Assembly (NCBI RefSeq): GCF_006716305.1 | Contig: NZ_VFOU01000001.1 | Span: forward strand, 186,001 to 250,000 | Source: Enteractinococcus coprophilus | Lineage (GTDB): Bacteria; Actinomycetota; Actinomycetes; Actinomycetales; Micrococcaceae | DNA: 64,000 nt | Direction of reading: 5' to 3' | Shown: in pieces, positions 1-8,143 of the stretch | Numbering within the stretch: the stretch's first letter is position 1 | Layout: each line of letters begins with the position of its first letter | Notes under the pieces: generated by a model | Seen by the model: the letters and a program-made list of their open reading frames with translations, nothing else | The model's database searches: none | Told to the model about the DNA's origin: nothing | Program-made: the position numbers and the translations under genes

Positions 1-2
1 TC

Positions 3-398
3 CACTCCCCCGGCCGCGTGCTACTGCACAACCAACCGGATCCCAGCCACCCGGATCACGCCGTCAGCCAGCAGGTGCGCGAAATTCTCAGCTCCGCGCA
101 CGATGCGACCGGCCAGGGGTTTGACATCATTGACGTTCCAGCGCCCCAAACACATTCGGATCTTAGCGGTCCGGTCAACTGGTCCTACCTGGATTTTCTG
201 ATCCTCAATGACGTCATCGTGATGCCACGATTCATCGACCCCTTCGATGCTCAGGCCTATGAGCTGATGCAAAAGCTGTATCCCGAACACCGGATCATCC
301 AGTTCACCGCCCAGGCGCTATTTGATCACGGGGCCTCAATCCGGGCGATTACGCTGCCCCAACCGCGCGTTAGTCGACGTCGCGAAAGACTTAGCTGA
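3..398 (+). CDS. Agmatine deiminase family protein, C-terminal part (5' end outside window)
   Basis: The reading frame is open from the left edge, so only the last ~131 codons are present. The segment VNWSYLDFLILNDVIVMPRF, followed by a DPFDAQA stretch and a YPEHRIIQF strand, matches the C-terminal blades of agmatine deiminase / peptidyl-arginine deiminase-fold enzymes, which hydrolyse agmatine to N-carbamoylputrescine and ammonia. In active members this end carries GGGIHCITQQ with the nucleophilic cysteine. Here the equivalent reads HGASIRAITLPQP, so the cysteine position is alanine and the preceding histidine is arginine. The protein may therefore be a catalytically dead paralogue or have another role. 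The N-terminal substrate residues cannot be seen. The tail after LPQPR is short and basic. The family call is good; the activity is doubtful. Confidence 0.7.
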   Translation, partial: HSPGRVLLHNQPDPSHPDHAVSQQVREILSSAHDATGQGFDIIDVPAPQTHSDLSGPVNWSYLDFLILNDVIVMPRFIDPFDAQAYELMQKLYPEHRIIQFTAQALFDHGASIRAITLPQPRVSRRRERLS

Positions 399-449
399 CG
401 GGCACAAAAGCCTCGTAGGCCACAGCGGGACCCGGCCACAAACGATATC

Positions 450-1943
450 GTGAGCATAACGACGTCGATGAGGAGCCCAGTGACCAGACAGAAGATGACC
501 GGTGTGCAGCGAGCCATTTTGGCGGTTGTGTTAGTTCCCGTCTTCATGTCGTTACTATCGATCTCCTCGATCAACGTGATCCTGCCGTCGGTCAAAGAGT
601 CCCTGGACGCGTCCAATAGTGCCATCCAGTGGGTGTTATCCGGGTACACGCTGGCCTTCGGAGTCCTCCTGGTGGCCGGTGGTCGTGCCGGCGACACCTT
701 CGGGCGCGGCAGGCTTTTCGTTGCAGGTCTGACGCTATTTGGCTTGGGCTCGCTACTGGCCGGATTCGCACTCAACGGCCCGATGTTGGTCATCGCCCGG
801 CTGATTACCGGGTTTGGTTCCGGGCTACTCAACCCGCAAACCGTGGGCTTTATTCAACAGTTTTTCGACGGCCCACGCCGAGCGCGGGCGTTTGCATCAT
901 TTGGTTCAGTCGTCGGGGTGTCGGTGGCCATCGGTCCGGTCCTGGGCGGGGGGCTCATCGCCTTAGCCGGGCCGGATTGGGGTTGGCGTTGGACGTTTTT
1001 GGTCAACGTCCCCATCGCGATCGTGGCGATTATCGTCGCCTACCGGACGTTCCCGAAGGCGGCCTGGGTGCCGGATGCGCCGGAAGGTACTGCATCACAA
1101 CCCGGCAAACCAGACCTGGATCCCATTGGCACCGTGGCCTTTACGCTGGGCACTCTGTTGGTCATGTGGACGTTTTTAGAAATTGACAAGGGCGGGATCT
1201 ACTGGGCCATGCTGCCCGTGGGCATTGTCATGTTGGTGTGGTGGGTGTGGTGGGAGCGCCGTTATAAACGCCGCGGCGGCGCACCCATGGTCGATATGGC
1301 GCTGTTTCGTAACAGGTCGTATCGTAACGGCTCGCTGCTAATCAGCCTATTTTTCACCGGGTCTACGTCTGTGTGGGTGACCGTCGCAATCTTTTTACAA
1401 ACCGGGCACGGCATTTCGGCCCTGATCGCAGCTCTGGTCGGGATCCCCTCGGCCATTGCGACCTCGATCTCGTCGGTGATCGCCGGCCGGTATGTGTTAT
1501 CCGCCGGGCGCGCGATGGTCGCCTGGGGTATGAGCGTGACCATACTTGCACTGAGCACCTCAATCCTGGTGGTCGTTGGGGTGCAATTATGGGATTGGTC
1601 ACTGTGGTGGCTCATCGCAACCCTCTCCCTCTTGGGAGTCGCCCAAGGATTTATCGTCTCACCGAATCAAACCCTGTCGCTGATGGAAGTACCGGCGTAT
1701 GTCTCCGGAGTTGCCGGCGCCGTGATGCAAACCGGTCAGCGCGTAGGCACCTCGGTCGGGACCGCGATCATCACCTCGATACTGTTCGGTATTGCCGCAG
1801 CGTTCTCCTGGAACTGGGCATTCGTAGCTGCCTTCGGGACGATCCTGGCGTTAGTTTCCATCGCGCTGCTCGTGGCGATCGTCGACATCATCGGAACACG
1901 CCGCGCCCAAGCCGCCGTCCCGCAAGGGGATGAAGGTCGCTAA
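450..1943 (+). CDS. MFS transporter, DHA2 (EmrB/QacA-like) family
   Basis: The 497-residue protein has about 14 hydrophobic segments, the layout of the DHA2 drug:proton antiporters (QacA/EmrB type). Visible family features are the motif GGRAGDTFGRGRLFVAG after TM2 (residues ~71-87, the MFS motif A position), the SSINVILPSVKESL start of TM1, and the antiporter-type motif C region VVGVSVAIGPVLGGGL in TM5. It sits in the cytoplasmic membrane and probably exports a small hydrophobic or cationic compound by proton exchange; the substrate cannot be read from sequence. The GTG start at 450 was chosen because it directly precedes the basic N-terminus and TM1. It stands 51 bases after the deiminase-family gene on the same strand, so co-transcription is possible. 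Confidence 0.85.
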   Translation: MSITTSMRSPVTRQKMTGVQRAILAVVLVPVFMSLLSISSINVILPSVKESLDASNSAIQWVLSGYTLAFGVLLVAGGRAGDTFGRGRLFVAGLTLFGLGSLLAGFALNGPMLVIARLITGFGSGLLNPQTVGFIQQFFDGPRRARAFASFGSVVGVSVAIGPVLGGGLIALAGPDWGWRWTFLVNVPIAIVAIIVAYRTFPKAAWVPDAPEGTASQPGKPDLDPIGTVAFTLGTLLVMWTFLEIDKGGIYWAMLPVGIVMLVWWVWWERRYKRRGGAPMVDMALFRNRSYRNGSLLISLFFTGSTSVWVTVAIFLQTGHGISALIAALVGIPSAIATSISSVIAGRYVLSAGRAMVAWGMSVTILALSTSILVVVGVQLWDWSLWWLIATLSLLGVAQGFIVSPNQTLSLMEVPAYVSGVAGAVMQTGQRVGTSVGTAIITSILFGIAAAFSWNWAFVAAFGTILALVSIALLVAIVDIIGTRRAQAAVPQGDEGR

Positions 1944-2022
1944 CCTCCCCTGGTTTCCACGCCGTCACAGGCGTTAGCATACCTTTCAGGCCGTGTTCCA
2001 TACGGTAGGTTAAAGGCATCGA

Positions 2023-2106
2023 CAGGGGAGCAGCCACTACAGCTGCTGAGAGTGCTCCAGCAGACCCTCGAACCTGATTCCAGATCATACTGGCGGAGGA
2101 AGTCGT
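2023..2106 (+). ncRNA. TPP riboswitch (THI element)
   Basis: The conserved THI-box blocks are in order: AGGGGAGC at 2024-2031, GCTGAGAG at 2044-2051, ACCCTCGAACCTGAT at 2063-2077, and the pyrophosphate-sensor part CATACTGGCGGAGGAAGTC ending about 2105. This is the standard thiamine pyrophosphate aptamer. It lies 46 bases upstream of a thiamine ABC transporter operon, so TPP binding most likely represses that operon. The short distance to the first start codon favours control of translation initiation, though no mutually exclusive structures were computed. The consensus match is strong. Confidence 0.93.
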
Positions 2107-2151
2107 CAAACTCTCCACGCACTGCGTGCCCTCCTAACCACAGGAGGAACC

Positions 2152-3183
2152 ATGAAAAAATCTCTACCCTTTATTGTTGCCGTCGCGCTCGGACTCACCG
2201 GGTGCTCGGTCGCTGACCAAGCGCAAAATACCGACGACGGCGCCGCCGGCTCGGTCACGATCATGACCCACGACTCGTTCAACGTCCCCGAAGAACTCGT
2301 TGCAGCCTTCGAAGAAGACACTGGCTACACTGTGACCACTACCTCCCCCGGTGACGCCGGGGCCGTGTTGAACCAGCTGATCTTGCAAAAAGACAATCCC
2401 ACCGTCGACGCTGTCTACGGGATCGATAACTACTCGGCCGAAAGCCTGCTGGCCGAAGATATGCTCACGACTCACGACGCTGATCTCGGCTCAGCCGAAG
2501 CCTTTGCGCTGGCCTCCGACGACGACAACCACTTAGCGCCCATCGACCACGGCCAAGTCTGTATCAATATGGACAACGAATGGTTCGAGGCTGAAGACCT
2601 CACCCCGCCCGAGACCCTCGAAGACCTCACCGAACCAGACTATAAAGGGCTATTAGTGACCACTGACCCCACGACGTCGTCGCCGGGGCTGGCGTTTCTG
2701 ATAGCCACCATTGCTGGCACCGATGACTGGCAGGCCTACTGGCAAGACCTGTTAGACAACGGGACAAAAGTGGCCGGCGGCTGGTCCGATGCCTACTATT
2801 CGGATTTCACTGCAACCGGTGAGGGAGACTACCCGCTGGTGGTCAGTTACTCCTCGTCACCGTCCGCCGAGGAGGGCCGCACGTCGTCAATCTTGGGCAC
2901 CTGCACCGAGCAGGTCGAATATGCCGGAGTACTGGCCGCAGCAGAAAACCCCGACGGCGCTCAGGCGTTCATCGAATTCCTGCTGTCCGAAGACTTCCAA
3001 GAAACTCTGCCGACAGAAATGTACATGTATCCGGTCCGTGAAGAAGTCGAACTGCCTGAAGAATGGGCCTCCTACGCCGAACTCTCCGACGAGCCCATCA
3101 CCGCCGATCTCAACGAGGTTACCGAAAACCGTGACACCTGGTTGAACGAGTGGACCGAACTGACCGAAAACCACGCCGGCTAA
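2152..3183 (+). CDS. thiB: Thiamine ABC transporter substrate-binding lipoprotein
   Basis: The 343-residue protein starts with a lipoprotein signal peptide, MKKSLPFIVAVALGLTGCS, where LTGC is the lipobox and Cys18 the expected lipidation site. The mature part is a type-2 periplasmic-binding fold of the ThiB/TbpA family: VTIMTHDSFNVPEEL near the N-terminus, then DAVYGIDNY, and YSSSPSAEE in the second lobe. It would sit on the outer face of the membrane and deliver thiamine or its phosphates to ThiP. The start follows an AGGAGGAACC ribosome site. It is the first gene behind the TPP riboswitch, which is the main reason to assign thiamine rather than iron as the substrate. Confidence 0.9.
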   Translation: MKKSLPFIVAVALGLTGCSVADQAQNTDDGAAGSVTIMTHDSFNVPEELVAAFEEDTGYTVTTTSPGDAGAVLNQLILQKDNPTVDAVYGIDNYSAESLLAEDMLTTHDADLGSAEAFALASDDDNHLAPIDHGQVCINMDNEWFEAEDLTPPETLEDLTEPDYKGLLVTTDPTTSSPGLAFLIATIAGTDDWQAYWQDLLDNGTKVAGGWSDAYYSDFTATGEGDYPLVVSYSSSPSAEEGRTSSILGTCTEQVEYAGVLAAAENPDGAQAFIEFLLSEDFQETLPTEMYMYPVREEVELPEEWASYAELSDEPITADLNEVTENRDTWLNEWTELTENHAG

Positions 3184-3184
3184 T

Positions 3185-4831
3185 ATGCGCGCTCGTCTCG
3201 GATGGGGCGCCGCCGTTGCGGTCATCCTCATCTTCCTCACCATTTTCTTTGCATGGCCCGTCGGCGCAATGCTCATCCGCGGCATCACCGATGACGTCGG
3301 CGCGCTGGATTTCAGTGCATTCGGTGAGGTGTTGACGACGTCGCGCACCTGGGCCATCATCGGACACACGCTGGTGATGGCCCTGGGCGGCACGATCGGT
3401 TCCGTGGTCTTCGGAGTCCCTGCCGCCTATATTCTGTACCGCACAGATTTTCCTGGACGCACCGTGCTGCGCTCGATCACCCTGGTACCCTTCGTGCTGC
3501 CCACCGTCGTCGTGGGGGTGGCTTTCCGCGCAGTGTTCGGCGTCAACGGTCCCCTGGGCTTCCTCGGTCTCGACCAGACCACCTGGGCTGTGATCGCCGC
3601 GATGATCTTTTTCAACATCAGCCTCATCGCACGCCAGGTCGGCGGCCTGTGGCAAATGCTGGACCCGCGCACCGTGGAAGCCGCCCGCAGTCTCGGGGCC
3701 TCCCCCATCCGCGCGTTCTTCACGATCACCCTGCCGTCCCTAACCCCGGCCATCGGCGCCTCGGCCGGGCTGGTGTTTTTATACTGTTCCACTGCCTACT
3801 CGCTAGTCCGCACGCTGGGTACCCCCGGTGTTGGAACCTTAGAAACCGAAGTCTTCCGCCAGACCCAAACCTTCCTCGACCTGCGCACTGCTGCCGTCTT
3901 CTCGGCACTGCAGGTCGTGTTTGTGTTGGCCTCGGTGTGGGTGACCCAGCGCCTGTCTCATCGCGCCACCACCGCTCTGCGCCTACAACAACCGGTGCGC
4001 CAACCTTTAGCCCGCACCGACTGGCTGCCGTTGACCGTCACCCTGTTCGCCGTCGTCGTCATTATTTTGCTGCCCATGATCACGCTGGTTGAACGTTCCC
4101 TGGCTACCGAAACCGGCTACAGCCTGCACAACTATCGGCTGCTGATGACCTCATCGGGCAGCGGATTCGCCGGCGGAGCCACCGCCGCCCAAGCGCTGGA
4201 GCACTCGCTGAAAATCGCCCTGGATGCAACCATCATCTGCATGGTCATGGCGATACTGACCGCCCTGGTCATCACCCGCCACGTGCGCTCGCGCACCCTC
4301 GCCCGCGCCCAACGAGCCCTGGATACGTTTATTATGATGCCAATGGGCGTCTCCTCGGTCACCATCGGCTTCGGGTTCTTGGTCTCAATCCACGCATTCA
4401 ACCCCGGCCTGGGCCAATCCGGGGTGCTCGTCCCGCTGGCGCAAGCCGTCGTCGCCCTCCCGCTGGTCGTGCGTAGCCTCATCCCGATCCTCGCGGCCGT
4501 GGACCCACGGCAACGCCACGCCGCCGCCGTGCTGGGCGCCTCGCCCGCGCGCATCCTGGCCACGATCGACGGCCCGTATCTGCTGCGCGCCATTGGGCTT
4601 GCCGCCGGTCTGAGTTTCTCGGTATCGCTGGGTGAATTCGGTGCGACCAGCTTCCTAGCCTCCCCCGATTACCAAACCCTGCCCGTCTACATCGTGCGTT
4701 TACTCTCCCGCCCCGGCGCCGATAACTTCGGCATGGCACTGGCGGCCGCCGTCGTCCTCGGGGTCGTCGCTGCCGTCGCTTTGATACTGGGCGAACGCAT
4801 CCGCCCGCGCACCCTCAGGAGCACCTCATGA
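3185..4831 (+). CDS. thiP: Thiamine ABC transporter permease, fused double permease
   Basis: The 548-residue membrane protein consists of two BPD-type permease halves in one chain, as in ThiP and FbpB, with roughly 12 membrane segments. Each half carries an EAA coupling loop: EAARSLGASPIRAFFTITLP near residues 160-180 and AAAVLGASPARILATIDGP near residues 440-460. These loops dock on the ThiQ ATPase. The ATG at 3185 lies one base after the thiB stop, and the 3' end overlaps thiQ by four bases, so the three genes are translationally linked under the upstream TPP riboswitch. The size is typical for the family and no disruption is seen. Confidence 0.9.
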   Translation: MRARLGWGAAVAVILIFLTIFFAWPVGAMLIRGITDDVGALDFSAFGEVLTTSRTWAIIGHTLVMALGGTIGSVVFGVPAAYILYRTDFPGRTVLRSITLVPFVLPTVVVGVAFRAVFGVNGPLGFLGLDQTTWAVIAAMIFFNISLIARQVGGLWQMLDPRTVEAARSLGASPIRAFFTITLPSLTPAIGASAGLVFLYCSTAYSLVRTLGTPGVGTLETEVFRQTQTFLDLRTAAVFSALQVVFVLASVWVTQRLSHRATTALRLQQPVRQPLARTDWLPLTVTLFAVVVIILLPMITLVERSLATETGYSLHNYRLLMTSSGSGFAGGATAAQALEHSLKIALDATIICMVMAILTALVITRHVRSRTLARAQRALDTFIMMPMGVSSVTIGFGFLVSIHAFNPGLGQSGVLVPLAQAVVALPLVVRSLIPILAAVDPRQRHAAAVLGASPARILATIDGPYLLRAIGLAAGLSFSVSLGEFGATSFLASPDYQTLPVYIVRLLSRPGADNFGMALAAAVVLGVVAAVALILGERIRPRTLRSTS

Positions 4832-5685
4832 CCGCCATCAATGTCACCAACCTGCACCTGGCCTACCCCGGTGGAGCGCAGGTGCTCACCGGCGCGAATC
4901 TCACCCTTGCTGAAGGCGAGATCCTTGGGCTCCTCGGCGCCTCGGGATCCGGAAAGTCCACTCTGTTGCGCGTCATCGCCGGACTCCAGCACCCGCAGAC
5001 CGGCACCATTGAGGTCGCAGGCGTGATCACCGACGACGACGGCGAGCACGTCCCACCGCATCGTCGCAACTGCACCATGGTGTTCCAAGACGCACAGCTG
5101 TTTCCGCACCGTAGTGTCGCGGGCAACGTAGCCTATGGCCTGCAAGCCGCCAACGTCCCAAAGCCCGAACGGCGTCGTCGCGTAGCTGAAGTCCTCGAAA
5201 TGGTCGACATCGCAGAACTCGCCAACCGCGCCATCACCGAACTCTCGGGTGGACAAGCACAACGTGTGGCCCTCGCTCGCTGCTTGGTCATCCGTCCGGC
5301 CGTTATCTTATTCGACGAGCCGCTGTCTGCTCTCGACCGTGGTCTGAGACAGCGTCTTGCCGTCGAGATTCGAGAGTTGCTGAAACAAACCGGTACCTCG
5401 GCAATCTATGTCACCCACGACCCCGCCGAAGCCACCACCGTGGCCGACCGTATCGGTGTGGTCGAGCAGGGCAGCATCCTTGATCTCGGCCCGGTTTCAA
5501 CACTGAATATAGCTGACTTGTCAGACTCGGTGGCCAGCTTGCTCGGTGGACTCGGCGAAGTCACCGGAGTGATTACCGCGGTATCCGACGAATCCACCAC
5601 CGTGGAGGTCGTGGAAAAGATCGTTGTCCTGCCAGGACGCCAAGGCGGTCTCGGCGATACGATTTCCGTGAATCTCAGCCGCTAA
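4828..5685 (+). CDS. thiQ: Thiamine ABC transporter ATP-binding protein
   Basis: The 285-residue ABC ATPase has Walker A GASGSGKST (about residues 36-44), Q-loop MVFQDAQLFPHR, signature LSGGQAQRVALAR, Walker B VILFDEPLSALD and switch histidine in YVTHDPAEA. The first ~220 residues are the nucleotide-binding domain. The tail is a short extension of the kind seen in importers with double permeases, and it is not long enough for a full TOBE pair. It energises uptake through ThiP. The ATG overlaps the thiP stop (ATGA). No clear hairpin terminator follows the stop codon. Confidence 0.88.
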   Translation: MTAINVTNLHLAYPGGAQVLTGANLTLAEGEILGLLGASGSGKSTLLRVIAGLQHPQTGTIEVAGVITDDDGEHVPPHRRNCTMVFQDAQLFPHRSVAGNVAYGLQAANVPKPERRRRVAEVLEMVDIAELANRAITELSGGQAQRVALARCLVIRPAVILFDEPLSALDRGLRQRLAVEIRELLKQTGTSAIYVTHDPAEATTVADRIGVVEQGSILDLGPVSTLNIADLSDSVASLLGGLGEVTGVITAVSDESTTVEVVEKIVVLPGRQGGLGDTISVNLSR

Positions 5686-6078
5686 CGCCGTCGTGCACGA
5701 CATCCTCAGTTGAGGGATCAATCCCGTTTGAGGGTCCAATTGTCGTGTTCGAAAGATACCGGAGCGCTCACCGCGACGCCGGTCCCCTTGCCTGGCGGCG
5801 ATACGCAACCGTGTCGTACGGATTGTGGATAGCTCGAAACATACTAGTTAGATATACACAATACAAGTGACACGCATTTACCTAAATATAAAACAATGAT
5901 AAAGATCGCCTCTAATATGATAAAAGCGTTAAACAATGACTATAAAATTATTGATTGATTGCCCTATTCCAGGTAAAATAGTGCTACTAGTCGTTCATTG
6001 CTTCTCCTTCTCCCACCCAAAATCTTCGCTCGAGGTTCCCTGCACCCATTTCCCCTTTGCCGTTGAGAGGACACTGCC
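5686..6078. other. Intergenic region with AT-rich island; no gene seen
   Basis: This 393-base gap separates thiQ from the DUF222-HNH gene. From about 5820 to 5990 the composition becomes strikingly AT-rich compared with both neighbours, with A/T runs such as ATATACACAATACAAG and CTAATATGATAAAAG. No coding frame with family resemblance was found. TAAAAT near 5975 and other AT hexamers could act as -10 elements for the downstream gene. The ATG at 6079 is preceded by GAGAGGACACTGCC. Confidence 0.5.
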
Positions 6079-8109
6079 ATGGTCGCAACCAATGCATTCC
6101 CGGATATCGGTGTTGCGGTGCCCATGCCCGATGAACTCGACCTCAATGCGATCAGAAATCTCAGCCCCGGGCAATTGGCGTATCTGGACTTGGTGGTCAG
6201 TTCTGAAATGTCCCAACGGATGGCCGATCCCGCCACGACTTTCGCCCAGTACACCAGGGTGTCAGGGGCAGATTGGTCGGGGCACGAACCTCAGGTTGAA
6301 AATACCGGAATCTCTGCGACAGCATCGCAACACACTGCTAGCGGTGACGACCCTACGCACGCGGATGGAACACCAGTCATTCCAGCGAGACCCTTGCCAA
6401 CCGCCCCAGAATGTCGCTATGACACCGTGCCGATGATTGCCGAAATGATGCGGCGGAAGCAGCACCTGCAAGAGGCTACGATGACAAGCTTTGCGCGCCA
6501 TCTGCAGCCCATGTTTAATGCACAGCCGGAGTATTTCGGTTCCCCGGAAGGCGTCACAGCGTTCAAAGACAGCACTGCGTATTTCAAAGAAGTCCTAAGG
6601 TTTTCGGGACAACTGACCAAGAAGATTCACGATCGGCTGCCCTACGTCACATGGAACCCTGGCCAAGATCCCACCTTGGGCATGCATCAACCCAAACTCC
6701 TCAGATTGGCCGCAGTCTTTACCGAAGGAAATATCCCGGCAGAAAATCTTGATCGGATCATTTGGCTCGATCAAGATCTGAGCAAATACGTCCACAAAAC
6801 TAATGCCACCCCGGAGAAAAAAGATGCGATTTTGAAGGAGTTTGAACCGACCCTCATTGAGGCTGCTGAAGCTTCGAGCCCGGATGCTTTTAACGCTGCT
6901 CGACGCCGGTGGGCCGACAAGATCGCCCACGCTTTAGACGCTGATGGCCCTCCCGTTGCCCAAACGCTCCGCAAGAAAGCAGACAACGTGATCCATGATC
7001 AGGCCTATAGCGACGGTTCTGGCAAAATGTGGATGCATGCGACCCCAGATGTCTATGCTGAGTTCAAGAATTTTGCAGTCAATCAACTCAACAAAAGTGG
7101 CGCTCCGTTGAAGACGGATGAAAAATATACGGAGTGGCTCTTCGGTACCACCGCAGAATCACAAGACCCCAACGGTGCTAACGCAGAGGACAACAAAGTG
7201 TCTCCTGGTGACGATCACGGGCCGATGAACGACGCAGGCCTGTTTGATGATTTCGAAGCCGACCACCCTCTCAATACGGCCATGCTGGATGATCTCAGTA
7301 TTGATCGTGATCCAGAAACGGTCGTCGCGGAGGATGAACATGGCAACCCCACAATTCGAAAAGACCTCGACACTATCGAGCAACTCACACCGGGGCAACT
7401 GGTCACGGCTATCTTATTGGGCGCGTTCAAAGCCATCTTCAGTATGGATCCTGATGAATTGCAAGTGAAAAGATCTCACGGGGCAGATTCGACTCTGGTG
7501 ATCGTCCAAGATATTGAAACCGCATATAAGACATTGGACATCGGCGCCCTTCCTGCGGACGCCCGACGACCCAGAGACCCAGACGGGATTCTGCCCACTG
7601 TCCTAAAGCGCCCCAATCCAGACGACCCCAACACCTTGTGCAAGAATCCCGATCACGTATTCGGAGTGAGCCCGCCACCGTGGACCGGGTATATCTCTGA
7701 GGCACTCAACGTTGGTGCCCTGCATCCGGGAGATGCCCAAAAACTGGCCTGTGACAGTCAAATCGTCGGGCAAATCTGGAATAACCACCACAGCGTACTC
7801 AACCAACGTCGAACTTATCGGACCTTCACCCCGACCCAACGCCGCGCCATCCTGGCCCGCGACCGGGGCTGCCAAGCCCCCGGATGTACGATCATCGCCG
7901 CCTGGTGTCAGATCCACCACTTGCGCCCCTGGGAACTCGGCGGGACCACTGATATGGACAACGCCATTAGTCTGTGCGCTGTCCACCACGCCGCAGTGCA
8001 CAACGGCAAATGGACCATCCGTACCATCAACGGCGCTCATTTCTTCCAACCAGCACCCTGGTTAGACCCCAACCAACCGTTATTGCGCAACATGTATTGG
8101 GCAATATAG
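6079..8109 (+). CDS. DUF222 (13E12 repeat) protein with C-terminal HNH endonuclease domain
   Basis: The 676-residue protein has the actinobacterial DUF222/13E12 layout: a long helical N-terminal and central part and an HNH nuclease at the C-terminus. The HNH module is clear: zinc cysteines in RDRGCQAPGC (~594-603), the catalytic histidine pair in IHHLRPWELGGTTDMDN (~611-627), and LCAVHHAAVHNGKW (~633-646). The tail WLDPNQPLLRN is also typical. Members of this family are multi-copy and often associated with mobile DNA, but their biological role is not established. An acidic insert around residues 355-400 is notable. The gene has its own AT-rich upstream region and converges on the SNF2 gene, so it is probably a separate transcription unit. 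Confidence 0.87.
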   Translation: MVATNAFPDIGVAVPMPDELDLNAIRNLSPGQLAYLDLVVSSEMSQRMADPATTFAQYTRVSGADWSGHEPQVENTGISATASQHTASGDDPTHADGTPVIPARPLPTAPECRYDTVPMIAEMMRRKQHLQEATMTSFARHLQPMFNAQPEYFGSPEGVTAFKDSTAYFKEVLRFSGQLTKKIHDRLPYVTWNPGQDPTLGMHQPKLLRLAAVFTEGNIPAENLDRIIWLDQDLSKYVHKTNATPEKKDAILKEFEPTLIEAAEASSPDAFNAARRRWADKIAHALDADGPPVAQTLRKKADNVIHDQAYSDGSGKMWMHATPDVYAEFKNFAVNQLNKSGAPLKTDEKYTEWLFGTTAESQDPNGANAEDNKVSPGDDHGPMNDAGLFDDFEADHPLNTAMLDDLSIDRDPETVVAEDEHGNPTIRKDLDTIEQLTPGQLVTAILLGAFKAIFSMDPDELQVKRSHGADSTLVIVQDIETAYKTLDIGALPADARRPRDPDGILPTVLKRPNPDDPNTLCKNPDHVFGVSPPPWTGYISEALNVGALHPGDAQKLACDSQIVGQIWNNHHSVLNQRRTYRTFTPTQRRAILARDRGCQAPGCTIIAAWCQIHHLRPWELGGTTDMDNAISLCAVHHAAVHNGKWTIRTINGAHFFQPAPWLDPNQPLLRNMYWAI

Positions 8110-8143
8110 AAGCTGTTCCTAGCCTCAGCTCGATAGCGCGTAG

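Noticed and set aside
3119-3655. A 178-codon minus-strand frame over thiB/thiP
   Set aside because: It is antisense to the thiamine transporter genes and shows no recognisable domain.
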